A DNA stretch of 56,625 nucleotides, taken from the NCBI GenBank assembly GCA_026260175.1, contig JAKCWW010002485.1, forward strand, positions 1 to 56,625, given 5' to 3'. Below the pieces are notes generated by a model that was given only the letters and a program-made list of their open reading frames with translations, made no database searches and was not told where the DNA came from. Numbering within the stretch: position 1 is the stretch's first letter; each line of letters opens with the position of its first letter. Made by a program: the position numbers and the translations under genes. Source of the DNA: Reticulitermes lucifugus (lineage: Eukaryota; Arthropoda; Insecta; Blattodea; Rhinotermitidae). Below are positions 1 to 13,306 of this stretch, piece after piece.

Positions 1-120
1 AAATATAATATACATAAAAGTAACAATACAAAACAAACTATACACAATTACAAAACAAAATACTCGTACATACAGTAAATACAAGTACACACATTAGAAC
101 ACCATATACGCATTACAAAA

Positions 121-297
121 CATCCACAACTTAACAAAAACATCCCCTGCTTAACAAAAACATCCACACCTTACAAAAACACCCACACACAATACAAAAA
201 AACACACGCACATTACAAAAACATCCACACCTTACAAAAACACCCACACACAATACAAAAAAACACACGCACATTACAAAAACACCCACACATTAAA
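121..297. repeat. A/C-rich minisatellite
   Basis: Tandem variants of CATTACAAAAACACCCACA. Within it a 61-bp unit is duplicated almost exactly (161-221 and 222-282), built from ~20-base subunits alternating CATCCACACCTTACAAAAA and ACACACGCACATTACAAAA. Similar degenerate units extend back towards position 1. Confidence 0.75.
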
Positions 298-1877
298 TAA
301 TATAAAAAACAACAAAACACACATACTGCAAAAAGAAAGAGTAGCTAAGCCTAACCTACTACTACATCGCATAAAAAGGACAGTATCACACACGTACTTG
401 GAAGTATGGTTTGATAACAGATTTTTTTATCAGTTACGTAGTCACTCTACTAGTTGCTGGTGTTCGTCAAATTGGACGATATGATATAAATTTTACCCTT
501 TGAAAACTGAAAAATGCATTGATATTGCATATAAATATTCAGTTCATACTGTACACAAACCGGAGTTTCCTTCCATTAGAAAGGCCAATCAGTGAATGCC
601 GTATAGGGCAACAATCGTTAATTTTGAGAAACATAGAGAACATATACATATAAACACACATTGTGTGCAAAAGAGAGTATTTGAGCTTTAAAACGGGCGT
701 AACGTATCCTTACCATGAGGCTTTGAGGGCATTAAGACACAGAAAACCATCATTCTCGACCACTTGACTCTTGTTCCACACCCAATCATGTATTAACTAC
801 ATAATATAACTTACGTACTCTGAATTTAAATTTATATGTGAATTCTGAAGTTAACTATAGGACTAGTTACAATGTAGTGCTGTCTGCGGCGCGATAGAGT
901 AGGCCTAACCTGTGGTAAATACATGCACGTTTGCTGTAATTCGCTATTTTTCAGCGAACATGATCGTGCTGAAGTAGTCTACTGACTGTAATAAGAGTCC
1001 TTGCCATTCTAGTTTGCTGGAAATAGCTTCAAATTTTCTTTCTTTAAAACACGATCTTAGAATATCGAAGGTCATTTCTTTTATTCTACTTTTTATATTT
1101 TATTAAATAATGTCCGTGAGCAGTGTGAATAATTATTTCCCTTTATAATTGACTGAAGTAGGACTGAAGGTATGTTTAGTGAATTAGATCATTATTTTAA
1201 ATGTCTCTATCCTTAATTGGCTAATTAGGATCAGGAAGATCTTGAATGAGTAAAAGATAAACTGACTTTGTACCTCGGAACACAGCACAGAGACACAAAC
1301 CAAAGACCTGAAATTGAATATTTTAAACAAGCAGCTTTGGTTTTTACATTTCATTGTGTAACGACATGTTTTAAGTGTAGGTGAATAAGATAGAAAACAT
1401 TTTAAATTTACACTTTTGTGGAATGTAAATAAGCAGGGGTTGAAAAAATTTCGAACGTCTGGTATCTAGACAAATATCCTAATCACTGGCTGAAGGTGGA
1501 GGAGTATTATCTTGTCACCTCCGTATGACTGTCCCCTCTGATCGTGTGCAATATGCTTTTTCCTCTCTTGTATCTACCTGCTTGTCCTAAACACAGATAC
1601 TTGCAAAATACACAACCTGAAAGACTGCTATGACTTAATGTGTTACTTGTTTCGCCTTTTCGTCTGTTCCGAAATAACTGAATGTAATAACCAGAACTAC
1701 AAGAAACGTCTGAACGCCGAGTGGGAAATCAGTAACAAACTTAATCTTTTGGGCCTCTCCTGGCAAGCGGGCGACCGTAACTTTTTAAGTGTTTTAGATA
1801 TAAATACAAGTTAATGACACGTGGAAAGAGAGAAAATAATATACAAGACAAGACCGACAATGTACGTATAATGCAAC
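298..1877. other. Intron sequence, nothing recognised
   Basis: AT-rich Antp intron. No coding region, RNA gene or repeat family recognised. Confidence 0.5.
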
Positions 1878-2402
1878 ATTGAGGCGCCTTCGGGTAACCA
1901 TTATTGTCGTGGAAAAGCAATAAATATTAAATATTATGTGTGTGTCTGTATTCTTGCCTTAGTTACCCGGCATGCAAATCGTATATTTTCTGCGCAGATT
2001 TATTGTCATCTTTGGTCTATCTGGCTCTACCATACTTTTCACATAACCTCTTAAACGGCACGATTTTTAGGAAAAAATGTATTCAATATAAAATGCGTGC
2101 TTTGACTTTCTCTACAACTTTTGTCTGAAATGTGTTTCACTATAAGAAGAATTCAGCCAGATGTTATCATAAATTTACATGTCTCTTCATTTAAAGTACC
2201 CGTTATTCTTGTCAGATTTTAATGAAGCTTGAATTTTCTCGAAAGATTTTCGAGAAATTATGGAATATCAAGTTTCATGTAAATCCGTATAGTGGGAGCC
2301 GAGTTATTCCGTGCGGACTGACAGACAGACAGACAGATGGACGGACAGACATGAAGAAGCTAATAGTGGCATTCCGCAATTTTGCAAATGCGCCTAAAAC
2401 CT
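1878..2402 (-). repeat. Family A repeat, inverted copy
   Basis: Read on the - strand it begins AGGCGCATTTGCAAAATTGC, then CACTATTAGCTTC, a CTGTCCGTC-type run, a conserved body, and ends GCTTTTCCACGACAATAATG...GGCGCCTC. The same order is seen at 2996-3481 and 7944-8445 on the + strand. Both ends carry a short inverted AGGCGC. No protein is encoded; it is likely a non-autonomous element of unknown superfamily. Confidence 0.8.
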
Positions 2403-2995
2403 GAAGATTCAAGACATTTGAGAACAAAATTTAGGCCTGTTATAAAGGTTGAACTCTTCTGGAATATGACGCCATATTTATTCTTAATGTGTTACTTAAA
2501 TTCGGAAGAGCTTTCTGCCTGTTTCTAGGGCAGTCGAATTTGAATATGTATCTGGTAAAATTAGTTACCTTATATTCTGCTGCCATAAAGATGGAAACAG
2601 CAAGCTTCTTAGAAAGGGTAGTAATAAATTACACGGCGTCATACACAGAAGGCTGTAGTCGTAATCAGCAACGCTTTGAATGCCTGAAAAGGAACGCACA
2701 GGGAGGAGTCTACTTCATGAAAATTGCTTAGTCTAAGAATTCAGTACATTTCGGACCCAACTGAAGAGGCTGTGGATGTAATATTTTGCAGTTAGGGGTA
2801 AATGTGTCCTATTTGAAATCATCGTGTGAGTTTCTGTTCAAGCGTTCATTTCTATTATATTAATTCAGCTTTCCCAACAGCATTACTGGCGGAAGCTTCC
2901 CTTCATCGCCTACGTTTTTTAAAACAATTAGACTAATTAATTATTCTGAAAGTCTTGCCACTAAGGTCTATTTTCTCTGTGGTCAGTTTTTCAGG
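2403..2995. other. Spacer between inverted Family A copies
   Basis: About 590 bases of intron between two facing repeat copies. An 80-codon open frame (2489-2731) has no recognisable similarity. Confidence 0.5.
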
Positions 2996-3481
2996 GGCAT
3001 TCGCAAAATTGCGAAAAACGACTATTAGCTTCCTTTTTTCTGTCTCTCCGTCCGTCTGTCCGCATGGAAAAACTCGGCTCCCACTGGATGGATTTTTATG
3101 AAATTTGATATTTGATTATGTTTCGAAAATATGTCGAGAAAAGTCAAGTTTTATTAAAGTCTGACAAGAATAACGCGTACTTTACATGAAGACCTATGTA
3201 CGTTATATTAATATCTCGCTCATGTCTTCTTAGAATGGGAAATATTTTAGACAAAAGCTGTAGAAAAAATCACAACATATATTTTATAACTTCTTTCCAA
3301 AAATTGTGCCGTTTATGAGATAAAGTGGCAAAATACGTTACAGCCAGAGGGTCCACAGATATAAATATAATGCGGCGCATGCTCATTGCGTGCTGGATTA
3401 CTTAAGACTACAGACACACACTCAGAATATCTAATAGTTATTGCTTTTCCACGGCAACAAATGCACGAACGCGCCTCAAGA
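2996..3481 (+). repeat. Family A repeat, direct copy
   Basis: Begins AGGGGCATTCGCAAAATTGC and ends CGCGCCTCAAG. It shares GACTATTAGCTTC, AACTCGGCTCCCACTGG, TTTGATATTTGA and GCTTTTCCACG with the other copies. Together with 1878-2402 it makes a long inverted repeat. Confidence 0.8.
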
Positions 3482-6395
3482 TTACGTTTGCATGTACATT
3501 GCCTGGCTTGTTTGTTTTTTTCTCGACGTTGTGCCATATAGTGAATGCTGAATGATTTAAACCGTTTGCAAACAAGGGAACGGCGATGACATTAATCTTT
3601 TTGTCATAAGAAGGTGTCTGACAGAAAAATCTTCATCTAAACTTTTACTGAGAGGATGGTAATATTAAATTGGAGGGGGGGGGGGCTTATGCGGGGCACT
3701 CACTTTTGAGGTCCTACCTCTTAAAATCTCGGCGTGTTTAGAAACCTAAAACTACTGTTCAGGAAGATGTTCCATAAACACAGTTACGCGACTATTCACA
3801 AATTACATGGTAATTTCAAGAAAATGGTTCACCCACTTTAATATCAAAAATTGTTCACTCGCTTGTCTTCATATACTGTCGCTTCAGTATAAGCAATCAG
3901 TCTTCTTTTTTTTTTCTTTATCGTGTCCGGACCATTAAATTAAAGATTTTTTGCCCAGTATTGGGCAATCAGTAAAAGACATTATCCAAACCCTAGCGGG
4001 TATAAGATTTGACCAAGAATGACACATTGTTTTCTATATGACTTTATTATTATCGTCAGAGTTAGGAGGTTATTACTGACAATAAATGAACCATAAACTA
4101 TTCTTTACAATTTTCAGTCCGATGTCTCAACTAAATGATTATTTCGTGACACGAAGGCTAATGTTTTGCTGCGGTTCACACACCTCGAAATTATTGTGCT
4201 TGCTTCTTTCTCTTTCCTAGAACTTACAATACCTATCCCGTCACCTACCGGAACTTCTACATTGATCATAGTGTAAACGACACTAAAGCAATTCAGCATC
4301 CACGTACTTCTGATTTAAATATGTCTTACATAGGCAGGTATGTCTATGTCCTTCCCCAAACACCAACGTAATAAGAAAAGGTAGAGATAAGACTGTTTGA
4401 AACTTATAGGCAAAAATTATTTCTTCGCGTTTTGTTATCGTTGTATCATTATTCGTCAACTATTACTGAAGAATGCACGTAGACATAAAGAATGTATAAG
4501 CGTTAGATTTATTATTAAGCATGCCTGTACTGTACACAACAGCAGGATTACCAGCTGCACAGAAAATAATCCAATTAATGATGTCCGTTTCACTCTATCG
4601 TCTGATGGGGACTTCGCCCCAAGACAGCACTTCATCGAGATTGAAAACAGATGCGCAGACAATAGAGTGAAACCTTGTTCTTCATCTTCAACTTTTTCTT
4701 CTACATTTTCATGACCTGGCTGCAACGGATAAAACTGTGTTAGAGCACAATGGGTCTCCTCACAATCAATTATAAATCTAAGCTAATTTGATTGTTATGG
4801 TACTGGCGTCCAATCAGAGTGCTTCTTGCACCATCGTACGACTCCTACTACATTTCTAAGAGATTTTTGTTTTTGAATTAATTTTGAATCTAAACTCAAA
4901 TGAAGACCTTTTCATGAAAGTTAAAAGCGGAAAGAAATAAAAGCAGTTTTTTTAATACGAAATATTGACCTTGATTATTTTAGGTATGGTGACACCTTTA
5001 ATATTAATTTCCTCCAAAATTAAACCGAGTAACATTGTTTAGCGCTGACACTCTAGACTTCAATTCTGGATATTTCCAGTTCAAATCCCTCCCAGGTCAT
5101 CAAATATCCTGACTCGTGGTTTAACGGGTTTTCTCAATTCGTGTAGGCAATTTGTCGTGTAGCATATAGATTAGGCCATCTCTACTTCCTTCGAAATTCC
5201 TACCAGTTCAGCATTCGACGCGAAGTATTCTGAGGTATTGATAGCGTCGTAAAGTGAACATCATCAGAAAGAAAGTAAACTTTTACTTGTTATTAAATGT
5301 GACGTAATATTTTATTATTCAGCAGTCTATTAATAATGATTGCATTATGTTTACTTTACCTCATTCGAAATGTCTTAGTTTATTTGCATGTTGTCTGCAT
5401 AGTTATTTTTCGACTTATTTCCAGAAACAAATTTAAATTCCAAATTTCTAAGATACCTGCACAATTTTTTCAGACAAGATTCTTTAAAACATGCGTCAAA
5501 GCAAACGTAGACCCAGCTTCTATAAACGGTCTAGTTTTACGCTGTCGAAAAATTTCTCTGGTTATATATTTCTAGTGTTTTGACAAGAACAATTCGCTGC
5601 TTTCATGTCAGTTACAGTGTATAAATCGTCTGGTACTCGGTGTGCCTAAAGATTTATGTTCTTAAATACTAACAGTGTGTTTTGAGCTGAACACAAAACA
5701 CTTTCCTGTTACGCAGATTTCTCCTTCTTCATGTCCACTAGTACTACAGTAGTTTCATTTTATTTCTGTGAAGACCTTTTCACTTAGATAACGGTAAAAT
5801 TTATCGGCTATAACTTCAACGATTTTCATTCGTGACTTGTCTGTAATTGTTGACTTACGAGCGATATTTCAAATGTAGCTCTTGTGTACGACATCTTAAT
5901 GGCCTATCTGCTTAATGATTTTAATCCTTATTTGTAGTAGTACTTTAGTTTTCGCGATCAAACTGAAGGGAAAAGAAATGTTCGCACAGCCGCTGTATTG
6001 TTACCCTAATAAAAGTTTCACAATTTCCAAGGCCTGTTGCATTAGCATTAAGAAGAGGCGAATAAACACGTATACCGTAGACCCTTTATTCTTATTCATC
6101 TTCTTGATATTCTGTGCGATTCATCGTATACTTACAGAACAAGGACGATCACATCTACGTTTTACTACTACGAAAACTGGAACAGTCTCTGATCTTTCTT
6201 TCACTGAACCAGAGCATATAAACTTATAAAGTTCCATTAGAACTAAGAAAACTATAGAACTATTAAAAAATATTGGGTAATAAGGTCAACAAGAGCTACA
6301 TGCCCTGCGAGAATATTTTATTTAATTCTTACTCTTACGTCAACGACTAATTATTCCCGGCATGGATAGAACACAACATAATACTTAATTTTTAT
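3482..6395. other. Intron sequence, nothing recognised
   Basis: AT-rich intron with a G12 run at about 3676-3687. Short open frames at 4397-4714 and 5915-6229 look random in composition and have no domain. Confidence 0.45.
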
Positions 6396-6524
6396 CAGGG
6401 ATACACAAATGCTCTGAAATTCTAGGAGGTACCTTAAACTTCTAGGCACCAGAGCCATATTAGGCGCCATTTTAACAAATTAAGTCACCCGGGCGACCTG
6501 ACTCCCGGGAAGTGTGCAGCCCTG
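6396..6524 (+). mobile_element. hAT-type MITE (Family B), internally deleted
   Basis: Begins CAGGGATACACAAATG and ends GTGCAGCCCTG, with the core TTAGGCGCCATTT...AAGTCACCCGGGCGACC shared with 27931-28098 and, inverted, with 42601-42763. It is flanked by near-identical 8-mers, ATTTTTAT (6388-6395) and ATTTTAAT (6525-6532). CAGGG ends with 8-bp duplications are typical of hAT elements. Confidence 0.65.
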
Positions 6525-6527
6525 ATT

Positions 6528-6555
6528 TTAATAATAATAATAATAATAATAATAA
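6528..6555. repeat. (TAA)n microsatellite
   Basis: Nine TAA/AAT units directly beside the MITE end, followed by TTTTA repeats. Confidence 0.9.
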
Positions 6556-6927
6556 TTTTATTTTATTTTATAGTCCTTGTCTTATTTAAAAATATGAATT
6601 CTTGTAAATAATGTAGAAACAAATAGTTTCTAATATTTTATGCAAAACCGCTTTATAGGAAAGAATTGGGATTTCAAGACTTTCCACCCGAAGGCATTCA
6701 CAAAAGTCAATACTTCTTGAGGCTTGTGTACTTGTTGTAAGGTCTTATGATGGCGTATTTCATTGAACCGAAGTATGTTGGCTGTAGAAACTGATAACAT
6801 TAATACACGTTGTGTTGATTTAAGTAATCTTATTTGAGTGCATCACACCAAATGAGATGTCCCTTACAACGATTAAATAAGTACAGCTTTGTTGTCTTTT
6901 CCCATGGCAAAATACTCAGGTCTCCAT

Positions 6928-7075
6928 ACACCAAAAATCTAGGAGCCATCTCCAATTTATGGGTGCCAGATGCGTGGCATGAAACAAGCTCCATGCTGAC
7001 GACTTAGAATTCTGCATTTATCTGTGAACCTCGCTCTTATCTGGCGCTTTTTGCTCGGGACATGCGAAGTGATAA
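6928..7075 (+). mobile_element. Family B-related MITE fragment
   Basis: AAAAATCTAGGAGCCATCTCCAA...GTGCCAGATGCGTGGCATGAAACAAGCTCCAT, then TCTGGCGCTTTTTGCTCGG. The order is the same in the copy at 26736-26886. The ends are eroded. Confidence 0.5.
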
Positions 7076-7943
7076 GCACTTTTGTTTGTAAGGAATAACC
7101 TGCAAACATTTTGCTGAAAATATTAGCCTCCACTGCATAAAATTTGTCGCTCGAGGGACCAGCGCCCAGAACATCTTCCCCTTTTATGATGCTCTATCAA
7201 ATTTGTTGAAAATCGTTCAACGGGCTCAAAAGTTAAAATTGGTTGCCCACCTCACACACACGCGCGCGCTTTCGCTCGCGATAGTACACTAAAAGCCTAC
7301 ATTTTAAGAAGAAATGTTAGGTATAATGGAAGTAATGGAATTAGTAGAAATAAGTTTAATATATATCCGTTGATTGTGTTTGATATTAATTACTTTTTGT
7401 GTATTCTTCTACACTTCACACACGTCGTGCCCTGTGCTTTATTAAATATTCACACGTGTATGCATGTGCTTTCGCAATTTATTTGTAAATGTTCCAATGT
7501 CCCATTCCAGCCTTTACACCTGCTCAAGCTAAATGGTGGTATAACATGAGGTCGATCTTGTCTTTCACGAAACGGCCTTGAATGTCTGACACGTAATTGC
7601 CTCTGAGCATGTGCGTAATTACAAACTGTGCCTGAAGCTGCCCACATCTCGTCGATCTGCATAAACATCATGAGCTTGTTGAAATAAAAATTAAACTGGA
7701 AGTTGAGTTCGTAAGGAGATCTTACGTTCTGTATTCAGCACACAAACTCCACAGCAGTGAAATTATAGGGAACATTGTAACTGTCATCCGGACACCTTCA
7801 TTAGCTTTTACTGACGCGGCTAAGCTACGCGGGTATTATGTTAGGAATACGAGTATGTGGGTATTTCTCAGGGACTTCTTGACTGCGTTAGTTGGGCTGA
7901 AAAACCCCGGCCCCCGGTTTGCTGATATATAAAACTTCATTAA
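7076..7943. other. Intron sequence, possible transposon scrap
   Basis: AACAGCATCTTCC...GAAAATCGTTCAACGGG-type text near 7165-7240 looks like worn transposon sequence but I cannot assign it. A short CACACACGCGCGCGC run lies at about 7253-7268. Otherwise nothing recognised. Confidence 0.3.
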
Positions 7944-8445
7944 TAGGCGCGTCCGCTAAATTGAGAAAAGCGACTATTAGCTTCGTCGTGTCTGTCCGTC
8001 CGTCCGTCTCTCCTTTCATCCGTATGGAACAACTCGGCTGCCACTGGAGGGACTTTCATGGAATTTGATATTTGAGTATGTTTCGAAAGTCTGTCAAGAA
8101 CTTTAAAGTTTCATTAAAATCTGACACGAATAACAGGTACTTTACATGAGGACCTAGGTACATTTATGCTAATATCTCACTGAATTCTTCTTAGAATGAG
8201 AAATATTTTAGATAAATGTTGTAGAGAAAATCAAAACACATATTTTATATTCAGAAACTTTTTTCCGAAAATGGTGCCCTTTATGAGATAATGTGGAAAA
8301 ATATAGTAGAGCCGGACAGGCTACAGATGAGAATATAATACGGCACATGCGCATTTCATACTGGGTAACTAAGACTAGAGAGACAAACTCAGAATATATT
8401 ATACTTACTTCGTGCTTTTCCACGTCGAGAATAGTTACGTTTATA
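7944..8445 (+). repeat. Family A repeat, third copy
   Basis: Starts TAGGCGCGTCCGCTAAATTG, then GCGACTATTAGCTTCG, a TGTCCGTCCGTCCGTC run, AACTCGGCTGCCACTGG and a body parallel to 2996-3481. It ends near GCTTTTCCACGTCGAGAATAG. Confidence 0.8.
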
Positions 8446-10859
8446 CGCAGATTGCCCGTCTTCTTTATTTCCACAAAAGTCGTCATAATTTCCATAAGGT
8501 TGTTTCCAGATTCTTGGTAAATAAAGACATGATTTACGCTTTGATTACAATTAGTCCTGCAAATCTGTAGGAATTTGTGTAATGTCTTGTGCCATGTAAA
8601 ACTTCTTTCCTGGTGGTAGCACTGTAAAATAGTGACATGCGGTTTCGCTTATTGACATCGGTCAGAGGGAGTTAGAGCGAAACAGAAGAGCACGCATGGT
8701 GCAGAGAAAGGGAAGTCGGGCGCACCAATATCGCCACCATTCGTACGACTTATTTTCGTGGCCTCAATACACATCAGTGCTTTTCCGCCTTGCTCTGTGT
8801 AGTTTGTTTTCTTCACAGTTCATTTATACATAATTTTTAGTTTGGTATCGTGGATCCACGACGACTCAACACGTTTGCTTAGAGTTACACCCTCTAGCAA
8901 AGTCGCCTGTATATTACTGTGAGAAGTATCTAACCAATCAAGCAGAAATCTTCACGGATTTTACATGCGCGAAATTTAAAATTAAAAATTTTATGGATGC
9001 GTAGAAGAATATAATTAATTTTCACAAAATTAGAATTGGTATGATAATGATTACAACCTTCCTTTTTATGGCTGTTAACTCATATACAATACAAAGAACA
9101 TGCAGTAAATACTGCATAAAAGGTGATGTTGCTAATGAGAGAAAGTTGGTTGATATAATTTCTAAAACGCCGTTGCATAATATTCCGAATTATGGACAAA
9201 GAGCTCTGCAAGTGATTAAGGTTATTGTATGAAGTCATTCCTGATAAACACCATTTGATGGGCTGGAGATCTTATTTCGTAGAGTCTTGTATTGTTTTGA
9301 TCTTTGGTCTGACGCCATTATAAACTGGAACACTTTAAATTAACCCAATTGACATAATACTAATTAACCATTTAAAGACTAATTGACCTGAATCATATTT
9401 CAAGAATATTTCGTAGCGCTGAGTAACAATACTGGTCCTGGTTTATAAAAAAATAAGTTAATGCTGTGGAAAGAAATACATGCTGTTTGTCCTGAGATCC
9501 ATACAAAACACATAAACAGAGTGTTTAAATTCATATTTTTTTTAGTGTTAAGCCCGGCGATACATGTAGTAAGCACTAGGCTCTAAAACGGTTCACCAAA
9601 ATAATTCCTTTACATTAAATATATAAAAAGGTTATATTCAATATGTGATTTTTTGTGACTGAATCTGCACATGCGGGCAAGCAGATAAAACTTTGAAAAA
9701 AATAGGAAATAAAATAGTGTGGTAAATGAAAAGCTGTTCTCACACACCCAAAAGGCGGAGAGTTGAATAAGGTACATTCCACACTGCAGGTGTTTACAAG
9801 TCACTATATCATGATGGTTAAGGATATCTCGTGGAAGTGGTTGCAGCCAATTTGTGTTGGCCCCTTAAAACACAGTGGTTACTACACACATTATCTACCT
9901 TACTGTTTAGAAGCTTTGTATTTTTTGATAGAATACGCTTATGTGTTTGCTAGTGTTCTGAGAATCAAGAACGATTACATTCCTAAACAATATTAACTTT
10001 GTTTGTAGGTTTTCAAAGTAGAATTCGCGGTTAGAAATTTTGTCTTGAAAGCCTAAACATAAAGACAAGGGGATGTCACCTCAAGAGGCAGCCTGGTTCG
10101 TGTGAAGTAGGAATTCAATTTTGCCATCAAAATTTGACCCCGAGAAATGCGTATTATCTTCCAAAATTATACCATTACGTCTAAATCCCCCCTCCGCCTC
10201 CCAAGCTCCCCTTCCCATCTCAAGCGAGTCCTATTAATGGGGGCTTTGTCTCCTACAAAGGGTAGCAAAACTTACTATTTGCATGTGAATTAAGAAGATT
10301 CTTCTCGAACGTTAGCAACAGCGAGCATTGCTCAGGCCTTGAATAATATTCATACAAGAACCTGACGTACCAAGCTACTGGTCAGGTACGTTCCCATGAT
10401 TTCTGTCTCTTTCCTGCTTCAGATGGGTGCAACATTTTCAGTCTGTACAAAAAGAAACTATGATTTAATTGCTTACAAAATAAGTAGGGCTACTGCATTT
10501 TTTGTATGCTACATTATACTTTCCACCGATACATTGCAATATCACGTCTCGTCCTAAGCCTTTTAATTGTTTCTGGCATTTCATTTTCACTTGTTCACAA
10601 AGGGCAGGAAGGTAGTGTTTCTACTTTATTCAACTAGCTCGATACCGTTCTTTGCTGTCGAAATGTTGTTCCTTTATGCTCGTATATTTTGATTTCCAAG
10701 AAAATGGACGGTCGAAAAATTCTTAGCGTAAATTTAAATGCCAAACACACAAATAGCTGCAGGCCAATTTATGCGCAAGATTCTGTGTATTCAATTCCGC
10801 GTATACATGGTAAAACACATACGATAATTGAACACATTATAATTCATGGATATAGGCTT
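8446..10859. other. Intron sequence, nothing recognised
   Basis: Mostly AT-rich. A somewhat GC-richer patch at about 8650-8790 carries several CpGs (GGCGCACCAATATCGCCACC), but I see no promoter motif set strong enough to call. Short open frames are not protein-like. Confidence 0.4.
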
Positions 10860-11090
10860 ATGTTTATGCTGATCAAATCAAGGAGGATGAAATGGGTGGA
10901 GTATGCAGCCTGTATCAGAGATGTGTGAGATGCATACACAATTTCGGGCGAAACACTTTTTGAGAAGAGCCAACTTGAAATAATTTAGATATTTGTAAAA
11001 ATGAAAGACTGTTGACGGAATTCGTGTGACTGAAGGTAGCTATAAATGTCGGAATGCTACGGACACGGGAATGAACTTACCTTTTCCAAA
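10860..11090 (+). pseudogene. Degenerate non-LTR retrotransposon RT tail
   Basis: One frame reads LIKSRRMKWVEYAACIRDV, matching the IKSRRMRWAGHVARM-type C-terminus of insect non-LTR reverse transcriptases and the better copy at 39606-39862. ACGGACACGGGAATGAACTTAC near 11058-11079 corresponds to the terminal NTAMN stretch of that copy. The frame is broken between them. Confidence 0.55.
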
Positions 11091-11729
11091 ATAGCGGGAG
11101 AATTTTTTCACTAAATCTGCGACTCTTCTATTGTCAAACAAATCTCTGCCCAGAGACTGTGCGAGTGAGTGGGTAAATTTGTCTCGAATTTGCAAGTGGC
11201 CCAGTTACAAACAGCAAAAGTCCAGATGTGTCTATAATGTCAGTGGAGAAGAAGGGACGTATCATTAATTAAACTGCGAAGCATTTGCCACTCTTATCTT
11301 CCGCACATTTATGTTGGCTTCACAGTCTTCTTGAAATGACGGCATCGAATTTACTATATATATATATTGAGTGTGCTTGTGGATGTGTGCGTGTGTGAAA
11401 GACTATGGTGAGATCTCAGTGGTTTGCCAGTAGTCGTAGTATAAGTACGTTGTAGAACAGAAAATGCCCGGTTAAAAGGCATGCACCTTTATGAACAAAG
11501 TAAATGAATAAGAGTTTTGACTACATTGAATTCAAGTAGTGACAATCAACTAATACCATTAATATCTTAATTGGTAAGGTTTTTGTCTGTTTTGCATATA
11601 AATAATTGTAAATGATTTGTTAACCACCCTAATGCATTTAAATGGCAATGAAACTTACCTTTGTTAGGTATTTCAACTTCAAAGCTACTTCACATTTTTT
11701 TGGATCCAAAATAACTCAGTCAATAGAGT
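11091..11729. other. Intron sequence, nothing recognised
   Basis: AT-rich with a short TATATATATA run at about 11355. No feature recognised. Confidence 0.45.
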
Positions 11730-11975
11730 TATTAAGCTAAGAGCTAGATAGCCGATGACTAAGGCTCGATTTCGGGGGGGGGGAGATATTTTTTCTTTTC
11801 CAAAATATTCAGATCTATTTTGGGGCCAAACTAGACGCCTATTTAGTGAGTACCAGGGGCCTTTTCCCCGAGATAAAGCTGCTGGTATGTGAAGCTGACC
11901 ACTTATCTCTAAGGACTGCTGAGATATGGATGAGTGGAGGTGTACCACCACTCCTATTAAGCCTTGATGTCATGC
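11730..11975 (+). mobile_element. tRNA-derived SINE (family S1)
   Basis: A box B-like GGCTCGATTTC is followed by a G-run, then TTCTTTTCCAAAATATTCAGATCT, GTACCAGGGGCC, CCCCGAGATAAAGCTG and GAAGCTGACCAC. The tail resembles TGATGTCATGCA. The same body appears at 36884-37100 (+) and 38185-38345 (-), and the tail at 48285-48400. Confidence 0.65.
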
Positions 11976-12065
11976 ACAGAGACAACTTTATCTTTACTTC
12001 GCCATTGACTCCCTAGTTTTCCATGAATAGCTTTCTGAAATTGCCTGCATACGAGTAAAGTTTAG

Positions 12066-12413
<348 letters not shown>

Positions 12414-13164
12414 AGAATAAGAAATCCCCCTCACAAACCCTAAATTAAAGGGGACATACTAAACTTCGTTACATTTTTCAGACACTTTTTGTTAATTTAT
12501 AAAACCTGTCAGTGAGTGTTTTCTTTTGAAACCGTCTGAAATGACCTTAATTGCAGTTGGTGTTTATAAACTCACAAAGAACTCTGACGAAGTTGAAAAT
12601 ATGTCTCTAAAATAATCATTAAGGCAGTAACCATACTCATCTTCTTTAATAATGATTATATTCACGTGGTCCTAATTTCATAGTCTCCTTCTTATTGCGT
12701 GTTTATTGTGCTCTCTCAGTGACCGAATATTTCCATGACATGGATTTTTCCCAAGTTCTTTGGTGTGTACATAAAACTTCCACGGACTTCCTTTAAAGAA
12801 ATCCAAGAGAACACATATTTTCTGGCGGAATTGTGTTACTTAAATTTATTATCACCTACATTGACTGTGAAAAAGATAGCTAGAATTCCGAACAGCTAGC
12901 TAATATTTTTGGATATAAATATGTTTTTTCTTTATTTAAGTTATTTTATGGAAAGATAATTAAGAATACAAATCCCCTTGAAAATTGGAGCCACTGTCAG
13001 CGTATTAGAGAAAGGAAGTATTCTTACTGAAGGGCAAAGCGAGTATATCAGCCTCGAGATTGTGATTGCAAAGAATAATATTACAACCCTTTTCATAGAT
13101 GGCTTAAGTATGGCATATGGAACTGAAATATTTTCTCAGCAACATCGAATTTTTCTGAAAGAAA

Positions 13165-13170
13165 AATAAA
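13165..13170 (+). terminator. Candidate proximal poly(A) signal (AATAAA)
   Basis: Canonical hexamer 752 bases after the Antp stop. Use here would give a short 3' UTR lacking all the ATACGTAA sites. Hexamers are frequent in AT-rich DNA, so this is only a candidate. Confidence 0.35.
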
Positions 13171-13298
13171 TACTTAATTGAAAGCCTACAAGTGAAGTTC
13201 TGATGACGAAAAATAGTAGATCATTTTAAAAAGTAATAGTCATACTAATAATAATAGCGATGGTTTAAAGTGAGAGAAGACAAGATGAGAAAATCCAT

Positions 13299-13306
13299 AT
13301 ACGTAA
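13299..13306 (+). promoter_or_regulatory. miR-iab-8-5p 8-mer seed match (ATACGTAA)
   Basis: ATACGTAA pairs with nucleotides 2-8 of miR-iab-8-5p (UUACGUAU...) and has the A opposite nucleotide 1, so it is a full 8-mer site on the Antp sense strand. It is the most stop-proximal of the five. The function is inferred. Confidence 0.5.

Noticed and set aside
121-297. CRISPR-like array
   Set aside because: The units are contiguous low-complexity repeats without unique spacers, in an insect genome.
3676-3687. G-run (also 11776, 28730, 37506) as quadruplex elements
   Set aside because: Single homopolymer runs, partly inside or beside SINEs and error-prone in sequencing; no four-tract pattern.
5915-6229. 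104-codon open frame with a hydrophobic start
   Set aside because: AT-rich chance frame in an intron, no domain, no conserved motif.
8650-8860. Internal Antp promoter in the intron
   Set aside because: Composition is slightly richer in GC, but I see no coherent initiator plus downstream-element arrangement that would justify a call.
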